This document shows positions 38,140 to 48,585 of a stretch of 64,000 bases of DNA, piece by piece. Made by a program: the position numbers and the translations under genes. The DNA is from Aminobacter sp. AP02. GTDB lineage: Bacteria > Pseudomonadota > Alphaproteobacteria > Rhizobiales > Rhizobiaceae. How positions within the stretch are numbered: position 1 is the first letter of the stretch; the number at the start of each line of letters is the position of its first letter. The stretch is from positions 248,001 through 312,000 of the forward strand of contig NZ_QGGX01000002.1 of assembly GCF_003148805.1 (NCBI RefSeq), in the 5' to 3' direction. The notes under the pieces are model-generated. The model did not search any database. It was not told the DNA's origin and was given only the letters and a program-made list of their open reading frames with translations.

Positions 38140-40914
38140 ATGTCCGAGCGGAATGTAGAGGCGATTGCCGAACGGATGCGACTGCGGGCGCCGCAAAGGC
38201 AGGCGCTCGCCATCCTAGCCCGCCTGACCAAACTGCTCCCGTTGCGCCATATCTCAGCAGGCGTGGCTTCCGACCTCCGCGACGCTCAGGCGGCAGTACA
38301 GGCATGCTATCCAGCCTTTGCAGGCTTTGACCGCAACTTTCCCAGTTTCTGCTTTGCGCTTGCCACCGGGGTTGGCAAGACACAATTGATGGGCGCGTCT
38401 ATTGCCTATCTGCAGTCGCTGCACCGCTTCAGGAACTTCCTGATCGTAGCACCGAACGTGACAATCTACGAAAAATTGATCACCGACTTTGCGCCAACCA
38501 GCCCGGAGTACGTCCTCAAAGCTGTTCCTGATTTTGTCGTGTCCCCGCCCAGAGTGATCACGGCTGAAAATCTCGGGCAGGAGATCCGTCGCGGCAGCGG
38601 CCTTTTGACCCCGGCGATCTACATCTTCACCATCGCCAAGTTGAATGCCGATTTTCGTGGGGGCAGATATTCGAAGACCACGCGTTTCCGAGAAGAAATC
38701 GGCGAAAGCCCATACGACTATCTCTCCGGCCTCAAAGATCTGGTTCTGCTGATGGACGAGGCGCACTGCTATCGTGGCGCGGAGGGAGCGCGCACGCTAA
38801 ATGCACTGCAGCCGATGCTCGGGCTCGAACTCACGGCAACACCATTCACAGGCAAGGCACCGAGCCGGCGCCCGTTCAAAAACGTCGTCTACGACTATCC
38901 GTTTGCGCAGGCCATGGTGGATGGCTTCGTCAAGGAGCCGTCGGTCGTCACCCGCGAGAACTTCAAAGCGGCCAACATGTCCCCCGAAGAGTGCGAGCGT
39001 CTCAAGCTAGACGATGCCATCCTTGTCCACGAAAACACCAAATCTGAACTGGTGACCTTTGCGCGGCAGACTGGGCGGGAGTTGATCAAGCCCATCATTC
39101 TGGTCCTTGCACGCGATACGTCGCACGCAGCTTCGCTGATGCGTTTGATTGCTTCCCAAGCGTTCTGTGATGGCCGCTATGCCGGCAAGGTCATCCAGGT
39201 CGATTCGAGCTTCAGGGAAGAAGAAACAATCAAACGGCTACTTGAGGTCGAGCGCACAGACGAGCCGACCGAGATTGTCATTCACGTCAACATGCTGGGC
39301 ATAGGATGGGACGTCCGCAATCTCTACACCATCGTGCCGCTGCGGGCGGGGCATTCTTGGACACTGGTGGTGCAGGCCGTGGGACGCGGCTCGCGTCTCC
39401 CCTATGGGAAGCGCACCGGCGTTGCGGCGATAGACCGGCTGAACATTGTCGCACATGACCGCTTTCAGGAGTTCGTCGATGAGGCTCGGCGTCCCGGCTC
39501 ACCTTTCCAGTTGCGCGAAGTTGTCGTTGCCGACGGTGCTTTTACACCAGGTCCTGCGACGGTCGTGTGCGAACCAAACCTGATTGCAGGACTTGGTTTG
39601 GGCGAAGGCGAGGCGGCTGAAAGGATACGGGTACGATTCTCGGATGCTGAACGGCCCTATCTGCAATTGATCCTGCGAGCTATCGGCGAGCTCGAAGTCG
39701 AACTCGATACCGTCGCCTGCATTCAAGACCTCAACCATCCGTCTGTTCGGCTCATCTTGCGCGACAAGGTTCGCCGCATGCGTCCGCTGCAGGAACACTG
39801 CCAGCTCGACCTTGAAGGTTTGATCGAAAGGGTTGTCGGCGACGTCGTCGAGCACTCAATCGGCATACCCAGAATTGTGCCGACAGACCGCCAGCAGGCC
39901 GCATTTTCGTATCAGCACTTCAAGTTGGACGTGAGCGTGCTGCCCAACGATGTGCCGAGCGAGGCGCTGTGGCTTGCGCATTTGCGGACAGGGACTGTCG
40001 AACGCATCGGCATGCCGCCAGTCATGCATATGAAGACCGGAAGTGCCAAGGATGACCTTGTAGACCTGCTGGCAGAGTTGGATTGCGTCGCTTATGACCT
40101 CCACGCCGATCTGCTCTATGACCTCGCTGGCCAATACGTGCGACATTTGCGGACGAGGTTATCCGAAGACGAATTGCGCGGGCTCTTGAACCTGAGGGGC
40201 GGTGAGATCGCCCGCGCCATACAGGGGCAAATGCAACAGCATCGCCGAGAGTGCGAGACGCCAAGCGTCAATCTGCAAATCACGCGAGCCTTCACCGCCT
40301 TGCGTGCTGTCAGCTTCACCGCCGCTGCTGGGGAAGCACCTGTCGACTACCGCTCGCCGCCGGACAAGACCAATATCGCGCGTCTTTACTTTACCGGCTT
40401 CAGTCGGTGTCTTTACCGGTTCCAGAAATTCGACTCCGATGCCGAGCGAAGGATGGCCGTCATCGTTGATCGAGATGCGAACAAGTGGATGCGGCCCGCA
40501 TGGAACCAGTTGCAACTCGTCTACAGGCTGGGAGCCAACGAGGCGCAGTATGTACCTGACTTCGTCGCGGAAACGGACGCGCAGCTGCTGATCATCGAAA
40601 TCAAGGCGACGAGGAGCATGGATGACGCCGACGTTCGCGCCAAGCGCGATGCTGCCGTGGCATGGTGTGCGTTTGCGAGCGATCATGCACAACAGCATGG
40701 CGGAAAGCCGTGGCGCTATGTTCTTGTGCCGCACTGCGATGTTGCGGAGAATAGGACCCTGATGGGGTTGGTCAGAGCTTACGACCAGGCCGACGCCTGC
40801 GCTATTTGCCCGTCCAAGCTTGGATCGCGTCGGCCAGCGATAGCAGGTCGCGAGGACGGGCGCGCGCTTGTGTCGGTGTCGCGGAAAAGCGCGGTGCAGG
40901 AGCCGGCTGAGTGA
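38140..40914 (+). CDS. Type III-like restriction enzyme Res subunit (helicase-nuclease)
   Basis: A 924-residue protein with an SF2 helicase core and C-terminal nuclease. Walker A ATGVGKT is at residues 75-81, DEAH at 206-209, motif III TATPF at 232-236 and motif VI-like '[14 protein letters not shown]' near residue 415. A PD-(D/E)xK nuclease is visible as 'YVPDFV' (Asp807) and 'LLIIEIKA' (Glu820, Lys822). Together with Mod it should cut foreign unmethylated DNA after ATP-dependent translocation or sliding. '[17 protein letters not shown]' near residue 870 resembles the normal end of such proteins; the remaining ~37 residues are encoded antisense to the convergent CoA-transferase gene and look non-family. 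GGGAGG precedes ATG 38140. Confidence 0.88.
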   Translation: MSERNVEAIAERMRLRAPQRQALAILARLTKLLPLRHISAGVASDLRDAQAAVQACYPAFAGFDRNFPSFCFALATGVGKTQLMGASIAYLQSLHRFRNFLIVAPNVTIYEKLITDFAPTSPEYVLKAVPDFVVSPPRVITAENLGQEIRRGSGLLTPAIYIFTIAKLNADFRGGRYSKTTRFREEIGESPYDYLSGLKDLVLLMDEAHCYRGAEGARTLNALQPMLGLELTATPFTGKAPSRRPFKNVVYDYPFAQAMVDGFVKEPSVVTRENFKAANMSPEECERLKLDDAILVHENTKSELVTFARQTGRELIKPIILVLARDTSHAASLMRLIASQAFCDGRYAGKVIQVDSSFREEETIKRLLEVERTDEPTEIVIHVNMLGIGWDVRNLYTIVPLRAGHSWTLVVQAVGRGSRLPYGKRTGVAAIDRLNIVAHDRFQEFVDEARRPGSPFQLREVVVADGAFTPGPATVVCEPNLIAGLGLGEGEAAERIRVRFSDAERPYLQLILRAIGELEVELDTVACIQDLNHPSVRLILRDKVRRMRPLQEHCQLDLEGLIERVVGDVVEHSIGIPRIVPTDRQQAAFSYQHFKLDVSVLPNDVPSEALWLAHLRTGTVERIGMPPVMHMKTGSAKDDLVDLLAELDCVAYDLHADLLYDLAGQYVRHLRTRLSEDELRGLLNLRGGEIARAIQGQMQQHRRECETPSVNLQITRAFTALRAVSFTAAAGEAPVDYRSPPDKTNIARLYFTGFSRCLYRFQKFDSDAERRMAVIVDRDANKWMRPAWNQLQLVYRLGANEAQYVPDFVAETDAQLLIIEIKATRSMDDADVRAKRDAAVAWCAFASDHAQQHGGKPWRYVLVPHCDVAENRTLMGLVRAYDQADACAICPSKLGSRRPAIAGREDGRALVSVSRKSAVQEPAE

Positions 40915-41896
40915 TGCCGTCGAGCTCGACGAAGCTCTGCCGGGCGACAAGATGCGGATGTTCTGCCGCCTCGTAGAGGTCGAGCACCGGCGAAACGCAG
41001 GCGTCGGAATGTTCAAGCAAGGCCAGCCATTCAGTGCTTTTGCGGGTGCGGATCAGCGTTGCGATGTTATCGCGAAGGGCTGGCCAGTTGCGTGGGTCCG
41101 CGCGCAGAAGGTGCGCATCTTCGCTCAGGCCGATCGCCTCGCGAAACAGCTCGAAGAATTGCGGCTCGATCGGTCCAACGGCGATATGCACGCCATCTGC
41201 GCATTCATAGGTGCCGTAGTAGGGGGCGCCGCCGTCAAGCAGATTGGCCTCGCGCTCAGCTCTCCAATGCCCTGCGGCAGCCATGTCATGGGCCATGGTC
41301 ATCAGCTGAATGGTGCCGTCGCAGATCGCACTGTCCACCACTTGCCCGGTTCCGTTGCGTTGCGCGCAAACAAGTGCCGCCAGCATGCCACTGACAAGGA
41401 ACATCGCGCCGCCGCCGAAGTCGCCGACAAGGTTGAGCGGCGGCAACGGCCGCTCGGCAGGCCCGATCGCGGCGAGCGCGCCTGTGATCGCGATGAAGTT
41501 GATGTCGTGACCGGCTTGAGCTGACAATGGCCCAGACTGGCCCCAACCGGTCATGCGGCCGTAGACGAGGCGAGGATTGCGCTCGAACAGCGGCTCCGGA
41601 CCAAGCCCAAGCCGTTCCATGACGCCCGGCCGGAACCCTTCGATGAGTGCATCGGCATGATCGACCAGTTTTCGCACCGCCTCGACGTCGCCGGGGCTTT
41701 TCAGATCGGCCTCAACCGTAGGCCGTCCACGTCCGGAAATGGGGTCAGGGAGAGCCGGCGTCGCGCCTGGCCGGGCTATACGGATGACGTCCGCGCCCAT
41801 GTCGGCGAATTGCATGGCGGCGAACGGAGCCGGGCCGAGGCCGATGAATTCGACGATGCGGATACCCGCGAGCGGACCCTTTGCCGGTTCTTGCAC
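40802..41896 (-). CDS. CaiB/BaiF family CoA transferase (alpha-methylacyl-CoA racemase-like)
   Basis: A 364-residue class III CoA transferase-family protein. '[32 protein letters not shown]' (in part), '[15 protein letters not shown]' and '[22 protein letters not shown]' (in part) are characteristic, and the Asp of 'AGHDINFIA' plus the preceding His suit the racemase branch (AMACR), which inverts 2-methyl branched acyl-CoAs. The open frame extends to 42010, but GTG 41896 has AAAGGAG five bases upstream and starts just before the conserved N-terminus. Its last 113 bases overlap the 3' end of res on the other strand, and its own C-terminus ('[11 protein letters not shown]') looks complete. Confidence 0.88.
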   Translation of the reverse strand: MQEPAKGPLAGIRIVEFIGLGPAPFAAMQFADMGADVIRIARPGATPALPDPISGRGRPTVEADLKSPGDVEAVRKLVDHADALIEGFRPGVMERLGLGPEPLFERNPRLVYGRMTGWGQSGPLSAQAGHDINFIAITGALAAIGPAERPLPPLNLVGDFGGGAMFLVSGMLAALVCAQRNGTGQVVDSAICDGTIQLMTMAHDMAAAGHWRAEREANLLDGGAPYYGTYECADGVHIAVGPIEPQFFELFREAIGLSEDAHLLRADPRNWPALRDNIATLIRTRKSTEWLALLEHSDACVSPVLDLYEAAEHPHLVARQSFVELDGITQPAPAPRFSATPTQARARPRDLLSLADAIQAWTGK

Positions 41897-41960
41897 GACG
41901 CTCCTTTCCTGTTCAGGCGACTGCGGCCGCAGGCGTTGATAGCTTCGTATACCCAGGCTC

Positions 41961-42635
41961 CTACCGCGCGCCGGCGGCGACCAGGATTTTTTCGATGTCG
42001 CCGAAGCCATGCTTGCGCGCGTTTTGAAGCGGCGTCACACCTTCGCCGTCGGCGAGGTTGACGTCCGCGCCCGCATCGACGAGCAGCTTGACGATCGCAA
42101 CGTGGCGAGGGCCGCCGTCGCCGAGTACGATGGCTTCCAGCAGGGCCGTCCAGTTGAGGTTGTTGACATGGTCTACGTCGACGCCGGCCTCAATCAGAGC
42201 GCGCACGGTTTCAACATGGCCGCGTTCGGCGGCCGGGATAAGGGCCGTGCCACCATAACGGTTGGTGCTCTTGAGATCGGCGCCATGCACAAGCGTCATG
42301 CGCAGGATTTCCAGATGGCCGCGAGCGCCGGCATAGAGGTAGGGGCTGTCGCTGATGGCGTCTTTGGCGTTGACGTCCGCGCCTGCGTCGATCAGCACCT
42401 TTGCAGCCTCGACCTGATTGGCATGGGTAGCGACCAGAAGTGCGGTGCGACCGCTCTGGTCGCGGGCGTCGATGCTGACGCCTTTGGCCAGAAGCTTCTG
42501 GATAGCGGGTACGTCGCCCTCCGCCGACATTGCGTGCAGTTCGCGTTCGAGCATTTCATCTCCAGCTGCAGGGGAAATCCACGCAACGACAGCGAGGAAC
42601 ACAAGATAAGCATAAGTAGGTAAAGCCTGAGTCAT
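41961..42635 (-). CDS. Secreted ankyrin-repeat protein
   Basis: A 224-residue protein with a signal peptide (hydrophobic residues ~6-22, cleavage near 'PAAG') and about five ankyrin repeats, for example '[31 protein letters not shown]' (in part: '[17 protein letters not shown]') and '[20 protein letters not shown]'. Periplasmic ankyrin proteins are usually protein-binding scaffolds; no partner can be named. The frame opens upstream at 42695, but ATG 42635 starts the signal peptide. It is upstream of the CoA transferase gene on the same strand (64-base gap) and divergent from rmlA. Confidence 0.88.
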   Translation of the reverse strand: MTQALPTYAYLVFLAVVAWISPAAGDEMLERELHAMSAEGDVPAIQKLLAKGVSIDARDQSGRTALLVATHANQVEAAKVLIDAGADVNAKDAISDSPYLYAGARGHLEILRMTLVHGADLKSTNRYGGTALIPAAERGHVETVRALIEAGVDVDHVNNLNWTALLEAIVLGDGGPRHVAIVKLLVDAGADVNLADGEGVTPLQNARKHGFGDIEKILVAAGAR

Positions 42636-42827
42636 ATTGGTGCCTTTCAATGCGCAGGGCCAGTCCAGGATCGGAGGCGGACTGTTATTCCCCACCTATT
42701 GTCTGATGAACCCAAATCCGCGCACCATTGTGGCCGAGGTGTGTGGTGTCTTGTTTGCCGCGGCCATACGGTCTATTGCAAAAGTCAGCCGGACGGGGGT
42801 CAAGGCAACGAGATCGGGAATCCAAAA

Positions 42828-43709
42828 TTGAAGGGCATCATACTAGCCGGTGGTAGTGGCACGAGGCTCTACCCAGCCACGCTCGCGGTTTCCAAGCAGA
42901 TCCTGCCGATCTACGACAAGCCGATGATCTATTACCCGCTCGGCGTTCTGATGCTGGCGGGGATCCGCGACATCCTGATCATCTCGACGCCGCGCGATCT
43001 GCCGCAGTTCCAGCAGCTTTTGGGCGACGGCTCGGCCTTTGGCGTGTCGTTTTCTTATGCCGCGCAGCCACAGCCCAACGGGCTCGCCGAAGCCTTCATC
43101 ATCGGGCGCGAGTTCGTCGGCAACAGTGCGGTGGCACTGATCCTGGGCGACAACATCTTTTACGGCGACGGGCTTTCCGAGCGCTGCCGCACAGCGGTGG
43201 GCCGCGAAAGCGGCGCTTCGGTGTTTGCCTACCAGGTCGAGGATCCGCAGCGCTACGGCGTTGTCAGCTTCGACAAGGCGACCCAGCAGGCGCTGACGAT
43301 CGAAGAAAAGCCGGTTGAGCCGAAGTCGAACTGGGCGGTCACCGGGCTTTATTTCTATGACAATTCGGTCGTCGACATCGCCGCGTCGATCAAGCCGTCG
43401 CCGCGTGGCGAACTCGAGATCACCGACGTCAACCGCACCTATCTTGACCAGGGCAAGCTGCATGTGGTGCGGCTGGGCCGCGGTTATGCCTGGCTCGACA
43501 CCGGAACCCACGACAGCCTGCACGACGCCTCGTCCTTCGTGCGCACGATCGAACATCGCCAGGGCATCAAGATCATGTGTCCCGAAGAGATCGGCTTTGA
43601 ACTGGGCTGGCTCAGCGACGACGAGGTGCTGCGCCGGGCCGCCTCGCTCGGCAAGACCGAGTATGCGCGTTATCTCGAACGCCGCGTCAGGGAGATTTCC
43701 CATGGTTGA
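42828..43709 (+). CDS. rmlA: Glucose-1-phosphate thymidylyltransferase
   Basis: RmlA makes dTDP-glucose from glucose-1-phosphate and dTTP, the first step of dTDP-L-rhamnose synthesis. The 293-residue enzyme begins '[15 protein letters not shown]' and has '[17 protein letters not shown]', '[10 protein letters not shown]' and '[14 protein letters not shown]'. The open frame runs up to 42699, but the conserved start corresponds to TTG 42828 followed directly by KGIILAGG; no ATG is available there, so a TTG start is proposed. Its stop overlaps the rmlC start by 8 bases. Confidence 0.95.
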   Translation: MKGIILAGGSGTRLYPATLAVSKQILPIYDKPMIYYPLGVLMLAGIRDILIISTPRDLPQFQQLLGDGSAFGVSFSYAAQPQPNGLAEAFIIGREFVGNSAVALILGDNIFYGDGLSERCRTAVGRESGASVFAYQVEDPQRYGVVSFDKATQQALTIEEKPVEPKSNWAVTGLYFYDNSVVDIAASIKPSPRGELEITDVNRTYLDQGKLHVVRLGRGYAWLDTGTHDSLHDASSFVRTIEHRQGIKIMCPEEIGFELGWLSDDEVLRRAASLGKTEYARYLERRVREISHG

Positions 43710-44265
43710 GGTGCGCAAGCTTGGCCTGGACGGAGTCTTCGAGATCCGGCCGGCCAAATTCGAAGACGAGCGCGGCTTCTTTTCCGAGACCTGGAACGCC
43801 GAGAAGCTTGCCTCTGCCGGCATCGACGTCGACTTCGTCCAGGACAACCAGTCGTTTTCGCGGGCGCGCGGGGTCATGCGCGGCTTGCATTTCCAGACGC
43901 CGCCCTTCGCCCAGGACAAGCTGGTGCGGGTGCTCAGCGGCTCGATCTTCGATGTCGCCGTCGATATCCGCAAGGGTTCGCCAAGCTATGGCAAATGGGT
44001 CGGGCTGACGCTGTCCGGCAAGGACTGGAACCAGATCCTGGTGCCCAAGGGGTTCGCGCATGGTTTCGTCACGCTCGAGCCCGACACCGAGGTCGTCTAC
44101 AAGGTGTCGGCGCCCTATTCGCAGCCGCATGACCGCTCGATCCGCTTTGACGACCCCGACATTGCGGTTGACTGGCCGGTGCCAACAGCTGAAATGACCC
44201 TGTCGGCGAAGGATGCTGCGGCACCCTTGCTGGCTGAAGTCGAAACCGGATTTGTCTATTCGTGA
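43702..44265 (+). CDS. rmlC: dTDP-4-dehydrorhamnose 3,5-epimerase
   Basis: RmlC epimerises dTDP-4-keto-6-deoxyglucose at C3 and C5. The 187-residue cupin-fold protein shows '[13 protein letters not shown]', '[18 protein letters not shown]' with the catalytic His, and '[25 protein letters not shown]' (in part). ATG 43702 lies inside the end of rmlA and the stop overlaps the rmlB GTG by 4 bases, so all four rml genes form one coupled operon. Confidence 0.96.
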   Translation: MVEVRKLGLDGVFEIRPAKFEDERGFFSETWNAEKLASAGIDVDFVQDNQSFSRARGVMRGLHFQTPPFAQDKLVRVLSGSIFDVAVDIRKGSPSYGKWVGLTLSGKDWNQILVPKGFAHGFVTLEPDTEVVYKVSAPYSQPHDRSIRFDDPDIAVDWPVPTAEMTLSAKDAAAPLLAEVETGFVYS

Positions 44266-45341
44266 AGCAAGCTGTCCAAACTGTTCTGGTCACCGGCGGT
44301 GCCGGTTTCATCGGTTCGGCCGTCTGCCGCCATCTGGCCGGCACCGGCAACTACCGTGTCGTCAACCTCGACAAGCTGACCTATGCCGGCAACCTGACCT
44401 CGCTGCGCGATCTCGACGGCAATCCGAACTATGCCTTTTACCACGCCGACATCTGCGACACCGACACGGTGCGCAAGATCCTGGCCGACGAGAAGATCGA
44501 ACTGGTGATGCATCTGGCGGCCGAAAGCCATGTCGACCGCTCGATCGACGGGCCGATGGCTTTTGTCACCACCAATGTCGTGGGCACCGCAAGCCTTTTG
44601 TCGGCCGTGCTCGACCATTGGCGTGGCCTTAGCGACGAGGCGCGCAGGCGCTTCCGCTTCCATCACGTTTCGACCGACGAGGTTTTCGGCGACCTGCCCT
44701 TCGATTCCGGCGTCTTCACCGAGGAATCGCCCTACAAGCCGTCATCGCCCTATTCGGCCTCGAAGGCGGCATCCGATCATTTCGTTCGCGCCTGGCACGA
44801 GACCTACGGACTGCCGGTGGTGCTGTCCAACTGCTCCAACAATTACGGACCTTATCATTTCCCCGAAAAGCTGATCCCGCTGGTCATTGCCAATGCGCTG
44901 GACGAGCAGCCGCTGCCGGTCTACGGCAAGGGCGCCAATGTGCGTGACTGGCTGTTTGTCGAAGACCACGCCAAGGCGCTGGAAGCGGTGATGACCAGGG
45001 GCCGGGTTGGCGAAAGCTACAACATCGGCGGCCGCGCCGAGCGCACCAATCTTGAGGTCGTTGAGACCATCTGCGCCCTGCTCGACGCGCGCCGGCCACG
45101 GGCTGGCGGTCAATCCCATCTCGACCTCATCACCTATGTCACCGACCGCCCGGGCCATGACCGCCGTTATGCCATCGACCCGACCAAGAGCGAAAAGGAG
45201 CTCGGCTGGACGCCCGAGGAAACCTTCGAGACCGGCCTTGCCAGGACCATCGACTGGTATCTGGCCAATGGCTGGTGGTGGCGGCCGATCCGAACACAGC
45301 GCTTCGACGGCACCCGCCAGGGACTGGTCGGCGCCAAGTGA
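44262..45341 (+). CDS. rmlB: dTDP-glucose 4,6-dehydratase
   Basis: RmlB converts dTDP-glucose to dTDP-4-keto-6-deoxyglucose. The 359-residue SDR enzyme has the NAD motif '[16 protein letters not shown]', '[15 protein letters not shown]', the catalytic '[20 protein letters not shown]' (Tyr and Lys, in part) and '[11 protein letters not shown]' with the Asp-Glu pair specific to dehydratases. It starts with GTG 44262 overlapping the rmlC stop. Confidence 0.97.
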   Translation: MKQAVQTVLVTGGAGFIGSAVCRHLAGTGNYRVVNLDKLTYAGNLTSLRDLDGNPNYAFYHADICDTDTVRKILADEKIELVMHLAAESHVDRSIDGPMAFVTTNVVGTASLLSAVLDHWRGLSDEARRRFRFHHVSTDEVFGDLPFDSGVFTEESPYKPSSPYSASKAASDHFVRAWHETYGLPVVLSNCSNNYGPYHFPEKLIPLVIANALDEQPLPVYGKGANVRDWLFVEDHAKALEAVMTRGRVGESYNIGGRAERTNLEVVETICALLDARRPRAGGQSHLDLITYVTDRPGHDRRYAIDPTKSEKELGWTPEETFETGLARTIDWYLANGWWWRPIRTQRFDGTRQGLVGAK

Positions 45342-46216
45342 AGATCCTGGTCACCGGAACGTCGGGCCAACTGGCCCGCTCGCTCAGCGAGCAGGCAAAG
45401 GGGCAGGCCGAGATCGTGCTTGTCGGGCGGCCCGATCTCGACCTTGAAAATCTCGCGACCTTCGCGCCGGTCCTGAAATCGGTCGCCCCCGACATGGTGA
45501 TCAATGCGGCGGCGCATACCGGCGTCGACCAGCAGGAGGACGAGCCCGAGCGGGCCTTTCGCCTCAACGCCGAGGCGCCCGCAGACCTTGCGCGGCTGAC
45601 CAGGCTCGCCGGCATTCCGCTGATCCAGGTCTCCACCGACTATGTCTTCGACGGCAGCTCTGCGCGCCCCTATGTCGAGACCGACTTGCCCAATCCGCAG
45701 ACCGTCTATGGTCGCAGCAAACTTGCCGGCGAAGACGCGGTGCGCAGCGGCAATCCCGATCATCTGATCGTCCGCACCGCCTGGGTGGTCAGCCGCCATG
45801 GCCGCAATTTCGTCAAGACGATGTTGTCATTGGCAGCGACCCGCGATCACCTCAAGGTGGTAGCCGACCAGTTCGGCAACCCGACCGAAGCCCATGATCT
45901 GGCCGACGGTCTGTTGGCAGCGGCAACGCTTTGGCGCCGCGAAGGCGGCTTTCCCAAAGGCCTCTACCATCTCGCCGGCCAAGGCCGGGCAAGCTGGCAT
46001 GAACTGGCAAGCCACGTGTTGGCGGTCAGCGCCTCGCTTGGCGGACCGTCGGCTACGGTCGAGCCGGTCGGCAGCGACCAATGGCCGGCCAAGGCCGCGC
46101 GTCCGGCAAACTCGGAACTCAATTCGGACGCCTTCGCCAGCGACTTCGGCTATCGCGCCGGTCAGTGGAAAGACAGGGTGCGAGCATTGGTGGTGGAGTT
46201 GAGGGCCAGCACTTGA
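45338..46216 (+). CDS. rmlD: dTDP-4-dehydrorhamnose reductase
   Basis: RmlD reduces the 4-keto sugar to dTDP-L-rhamnose with NAD(P)H. The 292-residue SDR protein has '[14 protein letters not shown]', '[18 protein letters not shown]', '[12 protein letters not shown]' and 'YGRSKLAGE' with the Tyr-Lys pair. The GTG start at 45338 overlaps the rmlB stop (GTGA); the open frame extends upstream to 45275 but without conserved sequence. Confidence 0.96.
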   Translation: MKILVTGTSGQLARSLSEQAKGQAEIVLVGRPDLDLENLATFAPVLKSVAPDMVINAAAHTGVDQQEDEPERAFRLNAEAPADLARLTRLAGIPLIQVSTDYVFDGSSARPYVETDLPNPQTVYGRSKLAGEDAVRSGNPDHLIVRTAWVVSRHGRNFVKTMLSLAATRDHLKVVADQFGNPTEAHDLADGLLAAATLWRREGGFPKGLYHLAGQGRASWHELASHVLAVSASLGGPSATVEPVGSDQWPAKAARPANSELNSDAFASDFGYRAGQWKDRVRALVVELRAST

Positions 46217-46341
46217 GCTGTCACCAAGATTGACATTGCCGATTTCCCGGACAATTTGGCTTGGATGTGAGCTGTTTGAGGCGTTGGATTGGCGGCGTCG
46301 ACTGCCGAACGCGGCGCATATGGAGCGAAGCTGACTAGCGC

Positions 46342-47184
46342 ATGAAGATAGATGTCGATCTGGTTGTCGTTACCCATAACAGTGGGCGCGTAATGGGCGC
46401 ATTCATGAGAAGCGTTCCCGATTGCGTGAATGTCATTGTTGCCGATAACGCCAGTTCTGACGATTCAGTCGCGCTTGCGTCCGCCAGTGGGGCGACGGTG
46501 GTCGAAATCGGCAACAACATCGGCTACGGCGGTGCCTGCAATGTCGGTGCAGCTGCCGGCACCGCGACGTTCCTGCTCTTTGTCAATCCTGACCTCAGGA
46601 TCAAAGCCGGTGCCGTCGAGGCGCTAGTCTCTGCTGCCAATGCCTATCCCAATGCCGCGTTCAATCCGCAGTTTTTTTCCGGAGCGCGGCGGAGGTTCAA
46701 GCGCTGGTCGAGGCTGCTGCCGCAATCGGAGTCCTGGCGCGGAGCGCCGCCTCAAGGTGATTGCATCATCCCGGTTCTGCACGGCGCCTGTATTTTCATT
46801 CGCCGCGAACATTTCGAGCAGATCGGTGGCTTCGACCGGGAAATCTTCCTGTTTCACGAAGACGATGACCTCAGTCTGCGGCTGCGTCAGGCCGGCATCG
46901 AGTTGCAACTCGCCGCGAAAGCTGTTGTCGACCATGCGGAAGGGAACTCCAGCGCGCGCTCGATCGAGTCCGGCCGGATCAAGGGCGAGGCCATGGGCCG
47001 CTCGCTGGTCTATGTCATGAACAAGCATAAGCGCCCGCTGGATCTGCCTGCAGAGCGCTACCGCACGCGGCTGAGATTGCTGATGCCACATGTGCTGTTC
47101 AATAAGGCGCGCCGTGCCAAGCTCCAAGGATTCATGCGCGGGCTGAACGGCGACCCCATCGGTAACTTTGGAAAACATTCATGA
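46342..47184 (+). CDS. Glycosyltransferase family 2 (rhamnosyltransferase-like)
   Basis: A 280-residue GT-A fold glycosyltransferase. The N-terminal strand 'VDLVVVTHNSGRV', 'VIVADNASSDDSV', the DxD-equivalent 'LLFVNPDLRI' and 'GGFDREIFLFHEDDDLSLRLRQAG' (in part) match GT2 enzymes annotated as rhamnosyltransferases in polysaccharide clusters. Placement directly after rmlACBD makes dTDP-rhamnose a plausible donor, but the donor and acceptor are inferred. It is followed by a GH99-like gene with a 4-base overlap. Confidence 0.88.
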   Translation: MKIDVDLVVVTHNSGRVMGAFMRSVPDCVNVIVADNASSDDSVALASASGATVVEIGNNIGYGGACNVGAAAGTATFLLFVNPDLRIKAGAVEALVSAANAYPNAAFNPQFFSGARRRFKRWSRLLPQSESWRGAPPQGDCIIPVLHGACIFIRREHFEQIGGFDREIFLFHEDDDLSLRLRQAGIELQLAAKAVVDHAEGNSSARSIESGRIKGEAMGRSLVYVMNKHKRPLDLPAERYRTRLRLLMPHVLFNKARRAKLQGFMRGLNGDPIGNFGKHS

Positions 47185-48461
47185 ATGCTCAGTCTGGCGC
47201 ACCGTGGCGCGAGAAGCCCTCAGTGCTGCGCAGGCTGTGGACGGCACTTCGCGGGGCTGCGAAATCCGCGACCGCCAACCGGCCGGCGGCCAGCAGCCTC
47301 TACGACTGCTACGTCGACAACGCGCAGGCGAACTATCCGCCATCGGACTATGTGCCGATCGCCAGCAAAGGGCCATCGCCCGTCGATGTGCGCCTGATCG
47401 CCTACTACCTGCCGCAATTCCATCCAATCCCGGAAAACGACGAGTGGTGGGGCAAGGGTTTTACCGAGTGGCGCAATGTCGCGCGTGCATTCCCGGTCTT
47501 TGAGGGGCATTATCAGCCGCGTCTGCCAGGCGAACTGGGCTATTACGACCTGCGCGTGCCCGAGGTCATGCAGCGGCAGGTGGAACTTGCCAAGCTGTAT
47601 GGCATCTCGGCCTTTTGCTTCCACTTTTATTGGTTTGGCGGCAAGCGCCTGCTTGAAGGTCCGCTTGATCATTACCTGCAAACAGCTGACCTCGATCTGC
47701 CATTCTGCCTGTGCTGGGCCAACGAGCCCTGGTCGCGGCGCTGGTCGGGACGTGAGCAAGACCTGCTCATGGCGCAAACACATTCAGCCGAAGACGATGT
47801 CGCTGTCATTCGCGGCCTCGACAGATATTTCCGTGACCCACGCTATCTGAAGATCGACGGAAAGCCGGTTTTCACGGTTTATCGCGCGAGCCTGTTTCCC
47901 GACCTCAAGGCGACTATAGCGCGCTGGCGTGGCGAAATGGAGCGGTTGGGATATCCGGGCATCTATCTCATCGCGACGAATGCCTTCGACTTCGCTGACC
48001 ATGCGGAGTCTGGCTTTGATGCCTTGTCGGAGTTTCCTCCGCACGGTGTTAGGACACCGAACATCGAAAGCAGCCTGGCGGTTTCGGCGATCAAGAAAGG
48101 CGGGCGAATCCGTCTCTATCCAGACGTCGTGGCGGCCGAAAAGGCCGCGCCGGCCGCTGCTGGGGTGGTTCACCCAGGTGTGATGCCGTGCTGGGACAAC
48201 AGTGCCCGTCGGCCGACGTCGGCCCAGATCTACCACGGGTCGACGCCTGCCTTGTTTCAGGATTGGCTTGGACACGCGATGCTGCGGGCCAGGGCCAATC
48301 CCGCAGCTGAGCGGATGGTGTTCCTCAATGCCTGGAACGAGTGGGGCGAGGGGGCGTATCTAGAGCCCGACATGAGATATGGCTATGCGTATCTCGACGC
48401 CTGCGCGTCGGCCGTCAGAGCTTATGCGGCGCAGACCGGCGACGACACGAAAACTGGCTGA
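47181..48461 (+). CDS. GH99-like / WbsX family protein
   Basis: A 426-residue protein containing the WbsX-type domain related to glycoside hydrolase family 99: 'LIAYYLPQFHPIPENDEWWG', 'GFTEWRNVARAFPVFEGHYQ', 'ISAFCFHFYWFGGKRLLEGP' and 'NAWNEWGEGAYLEPD'. Such proteins occur in O-antigen and capsule clusters, sometimes fused to glycosyltransferases, where they may trim or transfer mannose-like residues; the activity is unproven. There is no signal peptide, so action on cytosolic or lipid-linked intermediates is more likely than extracellular hydrolysis. Coupled to the GT2 gene by an ATGA overlap. Confidence 0.85.
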   Translation: MNAQSGAPWREKPSVLRRLWTALRGAAKSATANRPAASSLYDCYVDNAQANYPPSDYVPIASKGPSPVDVRLIAYYLPQFHPIPENDEWWGKGFTEWRNVARAFPVFEGHYQPRLPGELGYYDLRVPEVMQRQVELAKLYGISAFCFHFYWFGGKRLLEGPLDHYLQTADLDLPFCLCWANEPWSRRWSGREQDLLMAQTHSAEDDVAVIRGLDRYFRDPRYLKIDGKPVFTVYRASLFPDLKATIARWRGEMERLGYPGIYLIATNAFDFADHAESGFDALSEFPPHGVRTPNIESSLAVSAIKKGGRIRLYPDVVAAEKAAPAAAGVVHPGVMPCWDNSARRPTSAQIYHGSTPALFQDWLGHAMLRARANPAAERMVFLNAWNEWGEGAYLEPDMRYGYAYLDACASAVRAYAAQTGDDTKTG

Positions 48462-48585
48462 GCTTGGCCCACAATGATGTGCGCTGCACAACATTTGGAG
48501 TTGCGCCCTAGCTGCTGCGAAAATAGGCTCAACCGTCCCTCGGTGCGCCTCCTGGCGCCAGGGCGTCAAACAACAGAGGCTTTCC

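Noticed and set aside
36511-40914. Type I restriction or BREX-like system
   Set aside because: Only Mod- and Res-like genes are present; no specificity subunit and no additional BREX or DISARM components are found on either side.
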